From an uncultured Clostridium sp. (GTDB lineage: Bacteria > Bacillota > Clostridia > Oscillospirales > Oscillospiraceae): 64,000 nucleotides of DNA. Location: NCBI GenBank assembly GCA_904420465.1, contig CAJFVL010000001.1:1-64000 (forward strand), in the 5' to 3' direction. The translations under genes and the position numbers were made by a program. Of this stretch, positions 27,515-37,583 are shown one piece after another (position 1 is the stretch's first letter; each line of letters begins with the position of its first letter). The notes under the pieces were generated by a model. It was not told the DNA's origin. It did no database searches and saw only the letters and a program-made list of their open reading frames with translations.

Positions 27515-28852
27515 TTACAGCGGGAACATACCAGTGGCCACAGCACCGATACAGAATGCCACAAACATACCCAGACCCCAGCGAATCACAATCTTTTGTA
27601 CACTGATCATGTCCTGGCCGGTGAGGTTAAGCGCTACATAGAAGGAGCCCACCAGCGGACTGCACATGTGAATGGCTTGCCCCATGATAGAAGCAATGGC
27701 AATATTCACACTGCTGAACCCGTACGCATATCCGGCTTCCGCCAAAATTGGCAATACACCGTAGTAGAAGGAGTCCACCGACAAGAACCAGTCGCCGGGC
27801 AACGAGATAAGGGCCAACAGTGCAGGGAAGTGGTTACCCAAAGCCTGAGGGATTAGTTCAGACAAGTGGTGGGCTATGGCGTCAGAAATTCCAGTGCCGC
27901 TCATGATACCTACCAGCACTGCGGCAGCGGCCATCATAGCTAAGGTAGTGACGTATTCATAGCCTTTGGTCTTGACTAGTTTCATCTGCAGAGCGGAGTC
28001 ACTCCAATTAACCACCAGGGCAACACCGCAGCCAATGGCAAAGGTGACATTGGCGCTGAGCAGACCGCTGACCAGCAGTACCATCAGAACCAGGGTGAGG
28101 ATCAGGTTGAAGGCCCACAGCTTGGGGCGGCGCTGAGACAGCTCCTCCTCGCTGAGTTGACGGCGAAACTCGTAGCTGCCTTGGCTTTGAGAGACATCTA
28201 CGACACCCAGGCGCTTGCGCTCCCGCAACCCAAAGTAGGCACTGATTAACAGCACGTAGACTGCACCACAAATCATACTGGGCAGCAGAGAGCGGAACAT
28301 CACGTCTGAGGTCAGGCCGGTGGTGACCATTGCCCGGACAGTGGGGCCGCCCCAAGGCATCATGTCCATAATGGAGGCCGATAGGATCATGAGGCAGCAC
28401 AGATACAGCTTGTTGATCTTCAGCAGATCATAGATGGGGACCAGAGCTGTGGCACAGATGATATAGGTGGTGCTTCCATCCCCATCCAGAGCCACCAGCA
28501 TGGCCATAATTGCCGTGCCCACCAAAACCCGAAGCGGGTCACCATGGACCACCTTGACCACCTTATCTACGATAGGGTCAAACAGTCCAGCAGCAAACAT
28601 GAGTCCGAAATATGTAATTGCAAACAGCACTGTAGTAAAGGTTCCTACAATATTCGCGATGCCGTCTCCAATATAACCTCCCAGCGCAAAGGGGCTCTCT
28701 CCATTGTGAATACAGGCGATGATTCCGAACACCAGAGGGATGAGGATCAGTGCAGAAAATGCGCTCATTTTCTTTGTGATGATCGTAATCATGAGGACAA
28801 GGATCATCAGATAGCCTATCAAAGCCAAAGCTGACATACAGGCCCTCCTCAC
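27515..28852 (-). CDS. CitMHS-family (citrate/carboxylate) transporter
   Basis: Polytopic protein; DGDGSTTYIICATALVPIYDLL and MPWGGPTVRAM motifs of the CitMHS family. Confidence 0.87.
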   Translation of the reverse strand: MRRACMSALALIGYLMILVLMITIITKKMSAFSALILIPLVFGIIACIHNGESPFALGGYIGDGIANIVGTFTTVLFAITYFGLMFAAGLFDPIVDKVVKVVHGDPLRVLVGTAIMAMLVALDGDGSTTYIICATALVPIYDLLKINKLYLCCLMILSASIMDMMPWGGPTVRAMVTTGLTSDVMFRSLLPSMICGAVYVLLISAYFGLRERKRLGVVDVSQSQGSYEFRRQLSEEELSQRRPKLWAFNLILTLVLMVLLVSGLLSANVTFAIGCGVALVVNWSDSALQMKLVKTKGYEYVTTLAMMAAAAVLVGIMSGTGISDAIAHHLSELIPQALGNHFPALLALISLPGDWFLSVDSFYYGVLPILAEAGYAYGFSSVNIAIASIMGQAIHMCSPLVGSFYVALNLTGQDMISVQKIVIRWGLGMFVAFCIGAVATGMFPL

Positions 28853-28888
28853 TTATATTTATTTATTTCTGTTACACGATGGGCAACC

Positions 28889-29593
28889 TTAGTCGCCGAA
28901 CACATCATCGATAATCTCCACGCCTTTTTTCTCCAATGTTTCTACGACCCACTGTCTTTTTGTGTTTCCGGCCCGGGCAGCTTCTACTTTTCCGGCATCT
29001 GCTGCCGCAAAGGGAATGGCGGCCTCCAAGATCTTGGACGCGTCCTCCCGCGGGATGATAATCACTCCGTCAGAGTCGCCTAGCACGATATCCCCAGCTC
29101 TCACCGCAATGTTGCCTACTGAGATGGGGACATTGATCTCGCCAGGTCCTTCTTTATACGGACCACCTGGAGTTGAGCCGGTGGCATAAAGGAACATGTG
29201 CTCCATCTGAGACAGTTCGTCCACATCACGGATAGGGCCGTCAAGTACGATGCCTCGAATTTTTCTGGTCCGCTCTGCATAAAGAGCCATAATAAGTCCC
29301 ATCAAGGATTGTGAGCGGTCTCCCTCATTGGATACGATGACTACATCATTCTCCCCAGCCAGGTCTAAGGCTCGGTGAAGTAGCAAATTATCTCCTGGGC
29401 GGGCTTTTACTGTAAGGGCAGCGCCCACCATAACGGAATCTTTCGGGCGGTTAATCAAATGGATCTCGCTGCTCAAGGCGCAGGAACGCCCCATTGTGTC
29501 TGCCACATTGGCCGCCGGCAATTTTCGAAACTGTTCCATCACCTCTGGATCAGGAAGCTTCCTCTGCAGGAAAATGCGGTTACCTACACTCAT
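28889..29593 (-). CDS. RraA family protein (HMG/CHA aldolase / oxaloacetate decarboxylase-like)
   Basis: AANVADTMGR, GDRSQSLMGLIMA, RKIRGIVLDGPIRDVDEL, GDIVLGDSDGVIIIPRE. Confidence 0.92.
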   Translation of the reverse strand: MSVGNRIFLQRKLPDPEVMEQFRKLPAANVADTMGRSCALSSEIHLINRPKDSVMVGAALTVKARPGDNLLLHRALDLAGENDVVIVSNEGDRSQSLMGLIMALYAERTRKIRGIVLDGPIRDVDELSQMEHMFLYATGSTPGGPYKEGPGEINVPISVGNIAVRAGDIVLGDSDGVIIIPREDASKILEAAIPFAAADAGKVEAARAGNTKRQWVVETLEKKGVEIIDDVFGD

Positions 29594-29626
29594 AGCAATA
29601 CTCCTTTCTAACTGGAGCGGCCGGGG

Positions 29627-30643
29627 CTATTCCCGAACCAGCTTAATCAAATTATTTTGATTTGGACTCCATTTGTTTGTGGACAGATACAAATTGCCCT
29701 GACTGTCTCCCGTGATGCCATGGATCCGGAAAAACTGACCTGCACCTGCCGTTTGTCCAACCATTTCCAGGCTCTCCAGATCAATCAGCGTAATTCCGCC
29801 ATCCAGTTCCCCCACATATAGATAGTCGCTGTCAGCCCAAATCCCACCTGCTCTGGACATTCCGCCCTGAGTAACGGCCATCAGCTCCCCAGCTCGGGTG
29901 AACATCTGGACCCGGCAGTTTTCTCGGTCCGCTACCCATACCCGCTCAAAGCGGTCGATCAGCACTGCGTGGACGATGCGGAAGGAGCCTGCCCCCTCCC
30001 CCGGGCTCCCCCAGGAATCCAGATAATTGCCCTGGGCATCAAACCGGTGGACTGCACAATTCCCGTATCCGTCCGCAGCATAGTACATTCCGTCTCCCGC
30101 CATAATCATGCTGCAGGGACGGCAAAACGGAGTCCCCCGCTTCTGGATGCTGTCCAGGCGCGCCATCGCCTTAGGATCATTGCACCAAGGATGCTGGCTG
30201 GGGTGCTTCCCCTCTTTTTCCATAATGGTATAGTAATCAAACTGATATCCACTGTCGCCCGGGACCCCCATTGTCCCAAATGTGCGTATCAGTTCTCCCT
30301 GAGGGGTGACCTCTCGGATAATATGGGCGCTTTTGTCCGCATCTGCCACTAAAAGCGTTCCTTTTGGGGTATATACCACGCTGTGGGCCTTCACAAAAAG
30401 CCCCTGTCCAATGCTCTTGATCCACCGTCCCTCCTGATCCAGTACGATGACCGGGGCTTCGCTGCGATCCGTTGCCGCATAAAGCAGCCCATCCGCGCCC
30501 CAGCAACTGTTCATGACATGCACACCCTCTAGCTCAGTTGGCCATTTTGCCCAATCTTGACATACACGGAATGTAAACGGCCCCAAGGAAAATGGATCTG
30601 TCAGCGTCTGCACACGAGACCCCAAACAGAATATCTCCTTCAT
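29627..30643 (-). CDS. NHL-repeat / six-bladed beta-propeller protein
   Basis: Repeated blades such as GDGMYYAADGYGNCAVHRFDAQGNYLDSWGSPGEG and RFERVWVADRENCRVQMFTRAGELM. Confidence 0.87.
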   Translation of the reverse strand: MKEIFCLGSRVQTLTDPFSLGPFTFRVCQDWAKWPTELEGVHVMNSCWGADGLLYAATDRSEAPVIVLDQEGRWIKSIGQGLFVKAHSVVYTPKGTLLVADADKSAHIIREVTPQGELIRTFGTMGVPGDSGYQFDYYTIMEKEGKHPSQHPWCNDPKAMARLDSIQKRGTPFCRPCSMIMAGDGMYYAADGYGNCAVHRFDAQGNYLDSWGSPGEGAGSFRIVHAVLIDRFERVWVADRENCRVQMFTRAGELMAVTQGGMSRAGGIWADSDYLYVGELDGGITLIDLESLEMVGQTAGAGQFFRIHGITGDSQGNLYLSTNKWSPNQNNLIKLVRE

Positions 30644-30876
30644 CTCGGTTGCTCCTTTCTTGTCAGACAGCACACTTCTTCCTGGCCAGGAATTGTTTTC
30701 ACTGCTACCTCACACAAACCATGCGTCATTTTATTCAATTTTTCCCGTCTGACGATGTAATTTTATAATAAAATAAATAAAAAATAAATCACGACATTTA
30801 TTCATAAAACCAAAAGATTTTTCTTGTCCTTTTCACTTCCCTCCTGTATAATGAACATCAAGGAAGGGATACAGCG

Positions 30877-31827
30877 ATGAACTTCACCAACCTACACTAC
30901 TTTGTCACCGTAGCGGAAGAGTTGAATATCTCCAGAGCCGCACAAAAATTGTTCACCTCACCTCAAGCACTCAGTGAACAAATCCGCCGCATGGAAAGCA
31001 TCTATGATATCAAATTTTTTCAGCGAACGCCCAGATTGCAGCTCACTTACGCAGGTGAGCGATTTCTTCGCTTTGCCCGCCATGTACTGGAACAGGAAAA
31101 AGAGCTTGCAATCGAGTTGGATGAAATCAGCTCCCATAAGCGCGGGAAACTATCCGTCGGCTTTACTGTATTTCTTCAGCGCGCCATCGTCCCTAATCTC
31201 CTTCCCCGCTTTCACCGAGAGAACCCTTATGTAGAGCTGGATATCCAGACGGGCCAGTCCAAGCCTTTAGTCCACAAGCTTCTAGAAGGGCATTTGGATC
31301 TATCAATATGCAATTTCAGCGGGGACCTGCCACCCGGCATTAAAGTGGATCAGACCTTTCACAACCGTTTCTGCATTGCCATTCCAAAATGTTTTCTGCT
31401 CAAACGTGGCATGCCCACTGACGCAGAAAGGCTGACACATGCTGATTTGTACACTCTGCTTCAGGAGGAGCCCCTGCTGACCAACATCTCCGGCACACAG
31501 AGCCGGCACTTGACCGACCTTTACTTGGACAGTCTTGGCCTCAGCGCCGCCCCTCTGATTCAGCTCAATGAGATGAACAGCCTGCTCCATCTCTGTGCCG
31601 AGGGGATGGGTATTACCTTTACATTTGAGGTAACAGGGACGATCTCCCTTGCCGTGAAAGACTTGCAGTCACAGGTGGTGCTGGTCCCGCTGCGAGATTA
31701 CGATGACCGCAGTAAGGTATATGTGCTTCATAACGCAGACCGTTACCTAACTTGGACGGCCAGGAGATTTTTGGATCTGCTGTCCACATGTGACTTGAGC
31801 CTCTCCCCTGTTTCACCGTCAACATAA
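30877..31827 (+). CDS. LysR family transcriptional regulator
   Basis: MNFTNLHYFVTVAEELNISRAAQKLFTSPQALSEQIRRMES. Confidence 0.95.
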   Translation: MNFTNLHYFVTVAEELNISRAAQKLFTSPQALSEQIRRMESIYDIKFFQRTPRLQLTYAGERFLRFARHVLEQEKELAIELDEISSHKRGKLSVGFTVFLQRAIVPNLLPRFHRENPYVELDIQTGQSKPLVHKLLEGHLDLSICNFSGDLPPGIKVDQTFHNRFCIAIPKCFLLKRGMPTDAERLTHADLYTLLQEEPLLTNISGTQSRHLTDLYLDSLGLSAAPLIQLNEMNSLLHLCAEGMGITFTFEVTGTISLAVKDLQSQVVLVPLRDYDDRSKVYVLHNADRYLTWTARRFLDLLSTCDLSLSPVSPST

Positions 31828-31849
31828 AAACGTCATATATAAACAAAAA

Positions 31850-31885
31850 TCACCTGCAGAGTACCCTCACTCTGCAGGTGGCTTT
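31850..31885. terminator. Terminator after the LysR gene
   Basis: cacctgcagagt-N6-actctgcaggtg. Confidence 0.8.
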
Positions 31886-31903
31886 ATAATTGAAATTGTC
31901 TCT

Positions 31904-32344
31904 TCACCGCTCCTGGAAGGCGAAGCACCGCTGGCCGAAGTAATTGAGGCAGGTGAACAGCCCGTTGCCGCAGATCAGGGTGATCTGTCCCTGCCACCGG
32001 ACCAGCCACTCCCAGCCCAGCCTGGGGATGGCCCACTGGGCCAGGGGCTGGGCCGCCCCATAAGCCAGCAGGTAGCACACCGCAATGTTCAGGGCGAACC
32101 GGGCGGCGTCCCGGCCCACGTTTCCCTTGCTGTGAAAGCTGTACTTCCGGTTGAAGTAGAAGCTGGAGACGCTGGCAATGACAAAGGCCAGGGCGCTGGA
32201 GGCCCAGTAGCCCAGCCCGGCCCAGGAGTACAGCGACAGCTGGATGGCCAGGCTGAGCACCGTGTTGCCCAGTCCGATAAGGAGGAACCACCGCAGGCTG
32301 GGCTCCAGCAGCAGCCGCCCCAGCTTTTGAAACAGGCCGCTCAC
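31904..32344 (-). CDS. GtrA family protein
   Basis: LRWFLLIGLGNTVLSLAIQLSLYSWAGLGYWASSALAFVIASVSSFYFNRKYSF; GTG start overlaps upstream stop. Confidence 0.87.
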   Translation of the reverse strand: MSGLFQKLGRLLLEPSLRWFLLIGLGNTVLSLAIQLSLYSWAGLGYWASSALAFVIASVSSFYFNRKYSFHSKGNVGRDAARFALNIAVCYLLAYGAAQPLAQWAIPRLGWEWLVRWQGQITLICGNGLFTCLNYFGQRCFAFQER

Positions 32345-33273
32345 TCCCTGTCCTCCAGCGTCCGGAACAGGTTGAGCCACAGTTCAAAGTTCTGCCGCTC
32401 CTTCTTGATGACCGTGTCCAGAATCAGCCCGCAGCAGAAGGTGAGCAGCCCGCCCACCGCCAGAAAGCCGGCCACAATCAGGGTGGGGAAGCGCTCCACC
32501 AGTCCGGTGTCCAGATACTCAAAGAATACCGGGACAAACAGCACGGCGGCGGCCACAATCAGCACCAGGGACACCACGCTGAAAAAGGCCATGGGCTTGT
32601 AGTCCTTGACCAGCCGGAAAATGGTCACCAGCACCCGGGCCCCGTCAGAGTAGGTGTTCAGCTTGGACTGGCTGCCCGCCGGCCGGTCCCGGTAGTCCAC
32701 CGGCACGTTGACCAGCCGCAGGTTCTTGTCCAGGGCGTGAATGGACATCTCGGTCTCAATCTCAAAGCCCTTGGACAGCACGGGGAAGCTCTTGACAAAC
32801 AGGCGGCTGAAGGCCCGGTAGCCTGTCATGATATCCACGATGTTCCCCCGGAAAAACCGGTTGACCAGTCCCCGTACCAGCACGTTGCCCGCGTTGTGGA
32901 AGGGCCGCTTGTTCTGGGTGAAGTAGGTGGAGGACAGCCGGTCCCCCACCACCATGTCCGCCCCCTCCAGCAGCACCGCGTCGGCCATCTCCCGGGCGCT
33001 CCCGGCGGGGTAGGTGTCATCCCCGTCCACGATAACATAGCACTGTGCCTCAATGTCCCGGAACATGGTGCGGATGACGTTCCCCTTCCCCTGCCGCCGC
33101 TCCCGGCGGACCACCGCCCCCGCGGCCCGGGCGATGTCCCCGGTGCCGTCGGTGGAGTTGTTGTCGTAGACATACACCACTGCCTCGGGCAGGGCGGCGC
33201 GGAAATCCCGCACCACCTTCTCGATGGTGGCCGCCTCGTTGTAGCAGGGGATCAGCACGGCGATCTTATCCAT
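32341..33273 (-). CDS. Glycosyltransferase family 2
   Basis: IAVLIPCYNEAATIEKVVRDFR, YVYDNNSTDGT, YVIVDGDDTYP, C-terminal TMs. Confidence 0.94.
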   Translation of the reverse strand: MDKIAVLIPCYNEAATIEKVVRDFRAALPEAVVYVYDNNSTDGTGDIARAAGAVVRRERRQGKGNVIRTMFRDIEAQCYVIVDGDDTYPAGSAREMADAVLLEGADMVVGDRLSSTYFTQNKRPFHNAGNVLVRGLVNRFFRGNIVDIMTGYRAFSRLFVKSFPVLSKGFEIETEMSIHALDKNLRLVNVPVDYRDRPAGSQSKLNTYSDGARVLVTIFRLVKDYKPMAFFSVVSLVLIVAAAVLFVPVFFEYLDTGLVERFPTLIVAGFLAVGGLLTFCCGLILDTVIKKERQNFELWLNLFRTLEDRE

Positions 33274-35164
33274 GGGACTCCTCCTCGCCAGTTTGTCGTT
33301 CTCTCAGCGCCCACCAGGTGAAGGCCAGCAGCAGGGGGGTAACCGCCATCAGAGGCAGGGCGTAGCGCACCAGCCCGTTCACCGGGGACACGCAGCACAC
33401 CGCCAGGGTAATCCACAGGGGAACCGCCGCAGCCAGCGCCCGCAGCCGCCTTTTCCGCAGCAGGGCGGCGGTACACAAAATCAGGGCCCAGGAATGGGTG
33501 CCGGGGGCGTTGAGCAGCAGCAGACCCGGGATCTCGCTCCACAGCCGGCCGAAGTAGTCCGCCGCCGACGCGGCCTCCGGAAAGGCAAAGCCCACCTCGA
33601 TGCCGTACCTGGGGTCCTGTGTCATAAAGTAGTTGCCCCCAAAGACCCCGTAGCGGTAGCCGGGCAGGAAGTAGCCGAACATGCTGTTCAGGGTGGCCTG
33701 GAGGTAGGCGTCCGGGTGCTTCAGGCCGCAGTCGAACCACAACTCCCAGTAATCCTTCATGGTCTCCGGTGTGCCGTGATAGGTATTCTTCACCGTGTCG
33801 GCCACCCGGGGGTCGTACCAGTCCCGCACCGTCTCATAGTCCAGCACGCTGTCGATGACGGCGATCTCCTCCGCCGTCAGCTCCTCTCCGTACATGGCCA
33901 CATACCGGGCGGTCTGCTGGAAGGGCAGGCTGTACATCTCCCGGCTGGAGCCGGGGGCCACTCCCAGGGCGGGCAGAAGCAGCTGGTTAAAGCACCAGCA
34001 GACCGCCAGAATGCCCACACCCGCCCCGGCCGCTGCCAGTCTGAACCTTTTCCCTCTCAAAGCGGCCGCCAGACACAGCAGGCCGGGCGCCACCGCATAG
34101 AGGCCGTTGTTGCGTAGCAGAGCACAGGCCAGCCCCAGAAGAACCAAACCCGCCCACAGTCCAGGTCCGCATCGCCCCTTCCGCTGAAGGACACACACCA
34201 CACACAGACAGAAGCCGGCAAACACCCCATAGAACAGGGTGTCCTTCACCACCATCTGGGCGTAGGCCCCCCAGGAGGGCACCAGGGCATAGTACAGCAG
34301 AGCCAGCCAGAAGGGCAGTTTTTGCCCGGTCATCACCCGCACCTGGACGCAGATGGCCCCAAAGACAGCAGCGCATACCGCACTCTGAAACAGCACATAG
34401 AGAAAAATGCCCACATCCAGGCTCCACGCCTTTCCCAGCCCCACAATCCAGCCCATCAGCAGGGTGGAGAACCAGGGGTGGTGGTTGGTGGCCTCGGTCT
34501 GGCCAAAGAACTGCCCCAGCTGCCACTGGGCGTCATAGGTCAAACTGCCGGGATAGCACAGCGCCAGATAGGGCAGCCAGCACACTGCCAGCACAGCTAA
34601 TGCGACCCAAAAGAGCTGGCGCCGCTCCCGCCGCCGCAGGGGTCGGGGTCTCCTCTCTTCCGCCCGCCGGTCCAGGCGATGGAACAGGGCGGCGGTCAGC
34701 AGATAAAAAAAGACGCCGTATCCCAGCAGCATGAGCAGGGCCACGATCCGGCACAGGGGGGTGGCCAGCAGTGGGTCCCAGCTGTCGGTCAGCTCATAAC
34801 TCTGCCCCACCAGCAGAAACAGGGAAAACAGGACGGCCGCCACAGCCGCACCGGGCAGGAAAGTTCCTTCGCGCTTGAGCAGTCTGTGGTAGAGCAGAAC
34901 CAGGGCGGGGACCAGGACCAAAAAGACCGCCTGCTCCCCGTCCACAGCCCCCATCAGGTCATTCAGGACAGCCGCCGCCCCCGTAAGAGCGCGCTCCTCC
35001 TCCGTCGGCCGGAAGGGCAGGGCGGACAGGTCCACCGACAGGGCAAAGGAGGTCAGCAGGGCCCCAGCCCCACAGAGCAAACAGCGGCGCAGTCCGGGCA
35101 CATCCCGGCCGCTCTCTGCCCCCCGTCCGCCGCCCTCAGCCTGCTCCATATCTCCCTCCGCCAT
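33266..35164 (-). CDS. Large polytopic membrane protein (DUF6020-like)
   Basis: YLALCYPGSLTYDAQWQLGQFFGQTEATNHHPWFSTLLMGWIVGLGKAW; many TMs; overlaps the GT2 gene. Confidence 0.75.
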   Translation of the reverse strand: MAEGDMEQAEGGGRGAESGRDVPGLRRCLLCGAGALLTSFALSVDLSALPFRPTEEERALTGAAAVLNDLMGAVDGEQAVFLVLVPALVLLYHRLLKREGTFLPGAAVAAVLFSLFLLVGQSYELTDSWDPLLATPLCRIVALLMLLGYGVFFYLLTAALFHRLDRRAEERRPRPLRRRERRQLFWVALAVLAVCWLPYLALCYPGSLTYDAQWQLGQFFGQTEATNHHPWFSTLLMGWIVGLGKAWSLDVGIFLYVLFQSAVCAAVFGAICVQVRVMTGQKLPFWLALLYYALVPSWGAYAQMVVKDTLFYGVFAGFCLCVVCVLQRKGRCGPGLWAGLVLLGLACALLRNNGLYAVAPGLLCLAAALRGKRFRLAAAGAGVGILAVCWCFNQLLLPALGVAPGSSREMYSLPFQQTARYVAMYGEELTAEEIAVIDSVLDYETVRDWYDPRVADTVKNTYHGTPETMKDYWELWFDCGLKHPDAYLQATLNSMFGYFLPGYRYGVFGGNYFMTQDPRYGIEVGFAFPEAASAADYFGRLWSEIPGLLLLNAPGTHSWALILCTAALLRKRRLRALAAAVPLWITLAVCCVSPVNGLVRYALPLMAVTPLLLAFTWWALRERQTGEEESHG

Positions 35165-35179
35165 GGTCTCCCTCCTCTC

Positions 35180-37015
35180 TCAGCGCTCCTCCAGGTCATC
35201 CCAGCCGTCCCACTGGTCACAGGGGACAAAGGTCAACGCAACATCCCAGGGGACCTCCCGGTAGATCAGGTAGGAGAGGTCCCCCTTCCACTGCTGCTCA
35301 TTGCGGGCAAAGCCGGGAAATGGTACCAGCGGCAGCGTCACCTGCTCCGCCCCCGCCGCCGCCTGATCCCGGCCGTACTCCAGCCGCTGGCGGAACACCG
35401 CATTATTGCAGTAATAGATGACGATCAGGGCACAGGCCGCGCCAAAGGCCAGCACCCGAATCCAGCTCATGGGCCGCAGCCCCTCCTCCCGGAGCCCATC
35501 GTACAGGGACAGGGCCGCCAGGGCCAGCACCACATAGCTGGGGAAAAAATACCGGCTTCCGCTGACTCCGATGACCAGCAGAGGGGCGCTGATCAGGCAC
35601 AGGGCCCCCGCCAGGGCGGCCGTCCTCCATTTGGCAGGTCCCTTCCACAAAAGCAGCATCACCAGCCACAGTACAGCCAGAACTGCTCCAATTCCCGCCA
35701 GCAGGGGATTGGCCGGAGGCAGCTCTACTGTCTCCCCCGGATCAGCCAGATCCAGCACCCATGCCCACAGACAGATTCCGTGGAGGGGCAGGGCGGCTGC
35801 GCCGCAGAAGATCCAGGCCCGGCCTCCCTGCCTCTTCAAATGCCGCAGCAGCAGCCCGGTAATCAAAAGAGCAGCCAATGCGGGCCGAACCATGACCCCC
35901 ACCAGAGTCTGAGACAGGCTCTCCCCCACCAGAGACAGCCCCAGTTCCCGCAGGCCGTCAGAGTTGACCGCGCTGTAGCCCGGCGCCAGGAACATGACAG
36001 CCGTACCCAGGGCGCTCCCCAGCAGCAGGGCCCCGACCTCTCCCCGCCGCTGGCCGGAAGCCCAGGCAGCGGCGACGGCAATCAGGGCGCTGAGAAACAG
36101 GAAAATCGTCACTGTTTCCATAAACAGACAGGCCGCCAGACTTAACACCGCCAGCAGAGCCCGGCGTTTCCCCGGTCTCCAGCCCCCATCCCCCCGAAGC
36201 AGGGGTGGAAGCAGAAGCATCAGGGCCACAGGGGTCAGATAGTTGACGTACGCCGCCCCCCAGCTGTACACTTCCTGCCAGATTCCCCGGTAAGAAAGGA
36301 TCAGCAGCGCGAGCAGAAGGAACAGACCTTCCTTCCGGCGCTTTGGGCACACGGAGCAGGCCCCTCCCCAGGCCAGCAGCAGAACTCCCCCCGCAAAATA
36401 GGCCGGTCTCAGAAAAAACAGGGGCGTCTCACTGCATTTTGCCAGCAGCACCCCCAGCAGATTGCCCAGGTAGCGCCCGTTTTGAGGCACTCCCACAATC
36501 AGCGCCTTGCTGGTGTCCGGGCGGGTAAGCAAAAGGTCTTTCCAGCTGTCGTACTGCCAATAGACAAAATAGCAGTCATCCGACTCCAGAAAAAACAGGC
36601 TGGCCAGCACGGCAACCGCCAGCACCAGCCCCACATTCAGGGGAGAGCGGTACCAGGGCCGCTCCCGCTCCGGCCCCACCGCCTTTCTTCCCTCCACAGG
36701 CCGCCGCCTCCCCTCTTGTCCGCCTTCACGCGGGCGCGGCGTCCACAGACGTGCCGTTTCCGTGTTTAAGCTACATTCTACCATATTTCCCGCCTGAAAT
36801 ACAATCCGGAATCCATAAAACTTCCTTCTGTTCTCCCCTCTTTCCAGTGCATCCGGCGGGTTTTCTGCCCAGACTGGTTTCTCCCCCCTGGCCGGCCCGC
36901 TGCGTCTCCTACTCTTGTCCATCAAATAATGTAAAAAACTCTTGACATTTTCAGCCGCTTCGTTTACACTCATAATGTCAGAAGTTTTTGACATATACGG
37001 GTGCGGCCGCCCCAC
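35180..37015 (-). CDS. Large polytopic membrane protein (DUF6056-like); true start uncertain (ATG near 36786 possible)
   Basis: DDCYFVYWQYDSWKDLLLTRPDTSKALIVGVPQNGRYLGNLLGVLLAKCSETPLFFLRP. Confidence 0.7.
   Translation of the reverse strand: MGRPHPYMSKTSDIMSVNEAAENVKSFLHYLMDKSRRRSGPARGEKPVWAENPPDALERGENRRKFYGFRIVFQAGNMVECSLNTETARLWTPRPREGGQEGRRRPVEGRKAVGPERERPWYRSPLNVGLVLAVAVLASLFFLESDDCYFVYWQYDSWKDLLLTRPDTSKALIVGVPQNGRYLGNLLGVLLAKCSETPLFFLRPAYFAGGVLLLAWGGACSVCPKRRKEGLFLLLALLILSYRGIWQEVYSWGAAYVNYLTPVALMLLLPPLLRGDGGWRPGKRRALLAVLSLAACLFMETVTIFLFLSALIAVAAAWASGQRRGEVGALLLGSALGTAVMFLAPGYSAVNSDGLRELGLSLVGESLSQTLVGVMVRPALAALLITGLLLRHLKRQGGRAWIFCGAAALPLHGICLWAWVLDLADPGETVELPPANPLLAGIGAVLAVLWLVMLLLWKGPAKWRTAALAGALCLISAPLLVIGVSGSRYFFPSYVVLALAALSLYDGLREEGLRPMSWIRVLAFGAACALIVIYYCNNAVFRQRLEYGRDQAAAGAEQVTLPLVPFPGFARNEQQWKGDLSYLIYREVPWDVALTFVPCDQWDGWDDLEER
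36942..36993 (+). promoter_or_regulatory. Promoter TTGACA-N17-TACACT followed by inverted repeat TGTCA-N8-TGACA
   Basis: Upstream of the membrane protein/XRE gene pair. Confidence 0.6.
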
Positions 37016-37033
37016 TCTGAAAGGAGACTTTTT

Positions 37034-37333
37034 ATGCTTTCTTCCGATTTGATCTTTGTAATCGCATTCCTCCTTTTTCTTGCCGTCCTGCTCATTCTGG
37101 ACATCGCCATGCTGGTTTCCCTGGTCCGCCCGGGGGATGAGCGGCGGATGATGATTGTCTGGAAATCCAGCACCTGGACACTCATCGGCACCGTGGGCAG
37201 CCTAGTCATCAACACAGTGGAGTGCATTGTCCGCAGCCAGCAGCTGTGTGTCAACCCATTCGTCACCCTGTCAGTGGCAGCTATGTTCTACTTCGGCTTT
37301 CTGGTATACTACCGAAAGAAGTATAGTGGATAA
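37034..37333 (+). CDS. Small membrane protein (3 TM)
   Basis: MLSSDLIFVIAFLLFLAVLLILDIAMLVSL...; SD gaaaggag; followed closely by an XRE regulator. Confidence 0.8.
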   Translation: MLSSDLIFVIAFLLFLAVLLILDIAMLVSLVRPGDERRMMIVWKSSTWTLIGTVGSLVINTVECIVRSQQLCVNPFVTLSVAAMFYFGFLVYYRKKYSG

Positions 37334-37334
37334 G

Positions 37335-37544
37335 ATGAGAAACATCATTTGGGAAAAAAGAAAGGCCCTGGGGCTGTCCCAGGAGCAGCTGGCCAGAGCC
37401 TGCGGCGTCTCCCGTCAGACCATCAACGCCATCGAAAACAACAAGTATGATCCCACTCTGGCTCTGGCCTTTCAGCTCTCCCGGGCCCTGGGCGTCCCGG
37501 TGGACGGACTCTTTCTGCCGGAAGAAGGGCCGTCAGGGGACTGA
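37335..37544 (+). CDS. XRE-family HTH regulator (YgzD/YozG-like)
   Basis: MRNIIWEKRKALGLSQEQLARACGVSRQTINAIENNKYDPTLALAFQLSRALGVPVDGLF. Confidence 0.93.
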   Translation: MRNIIWEKRKALGLSQEQLARACGVSRQTINAIENNKYDPTLALAFQLSRALGVPVDGLFLPEEGPSGD

Positions 37545-37583
37545 TCCCCCGGCTTCTCTCTGGTTTTCTGCACACCGGGAAGG

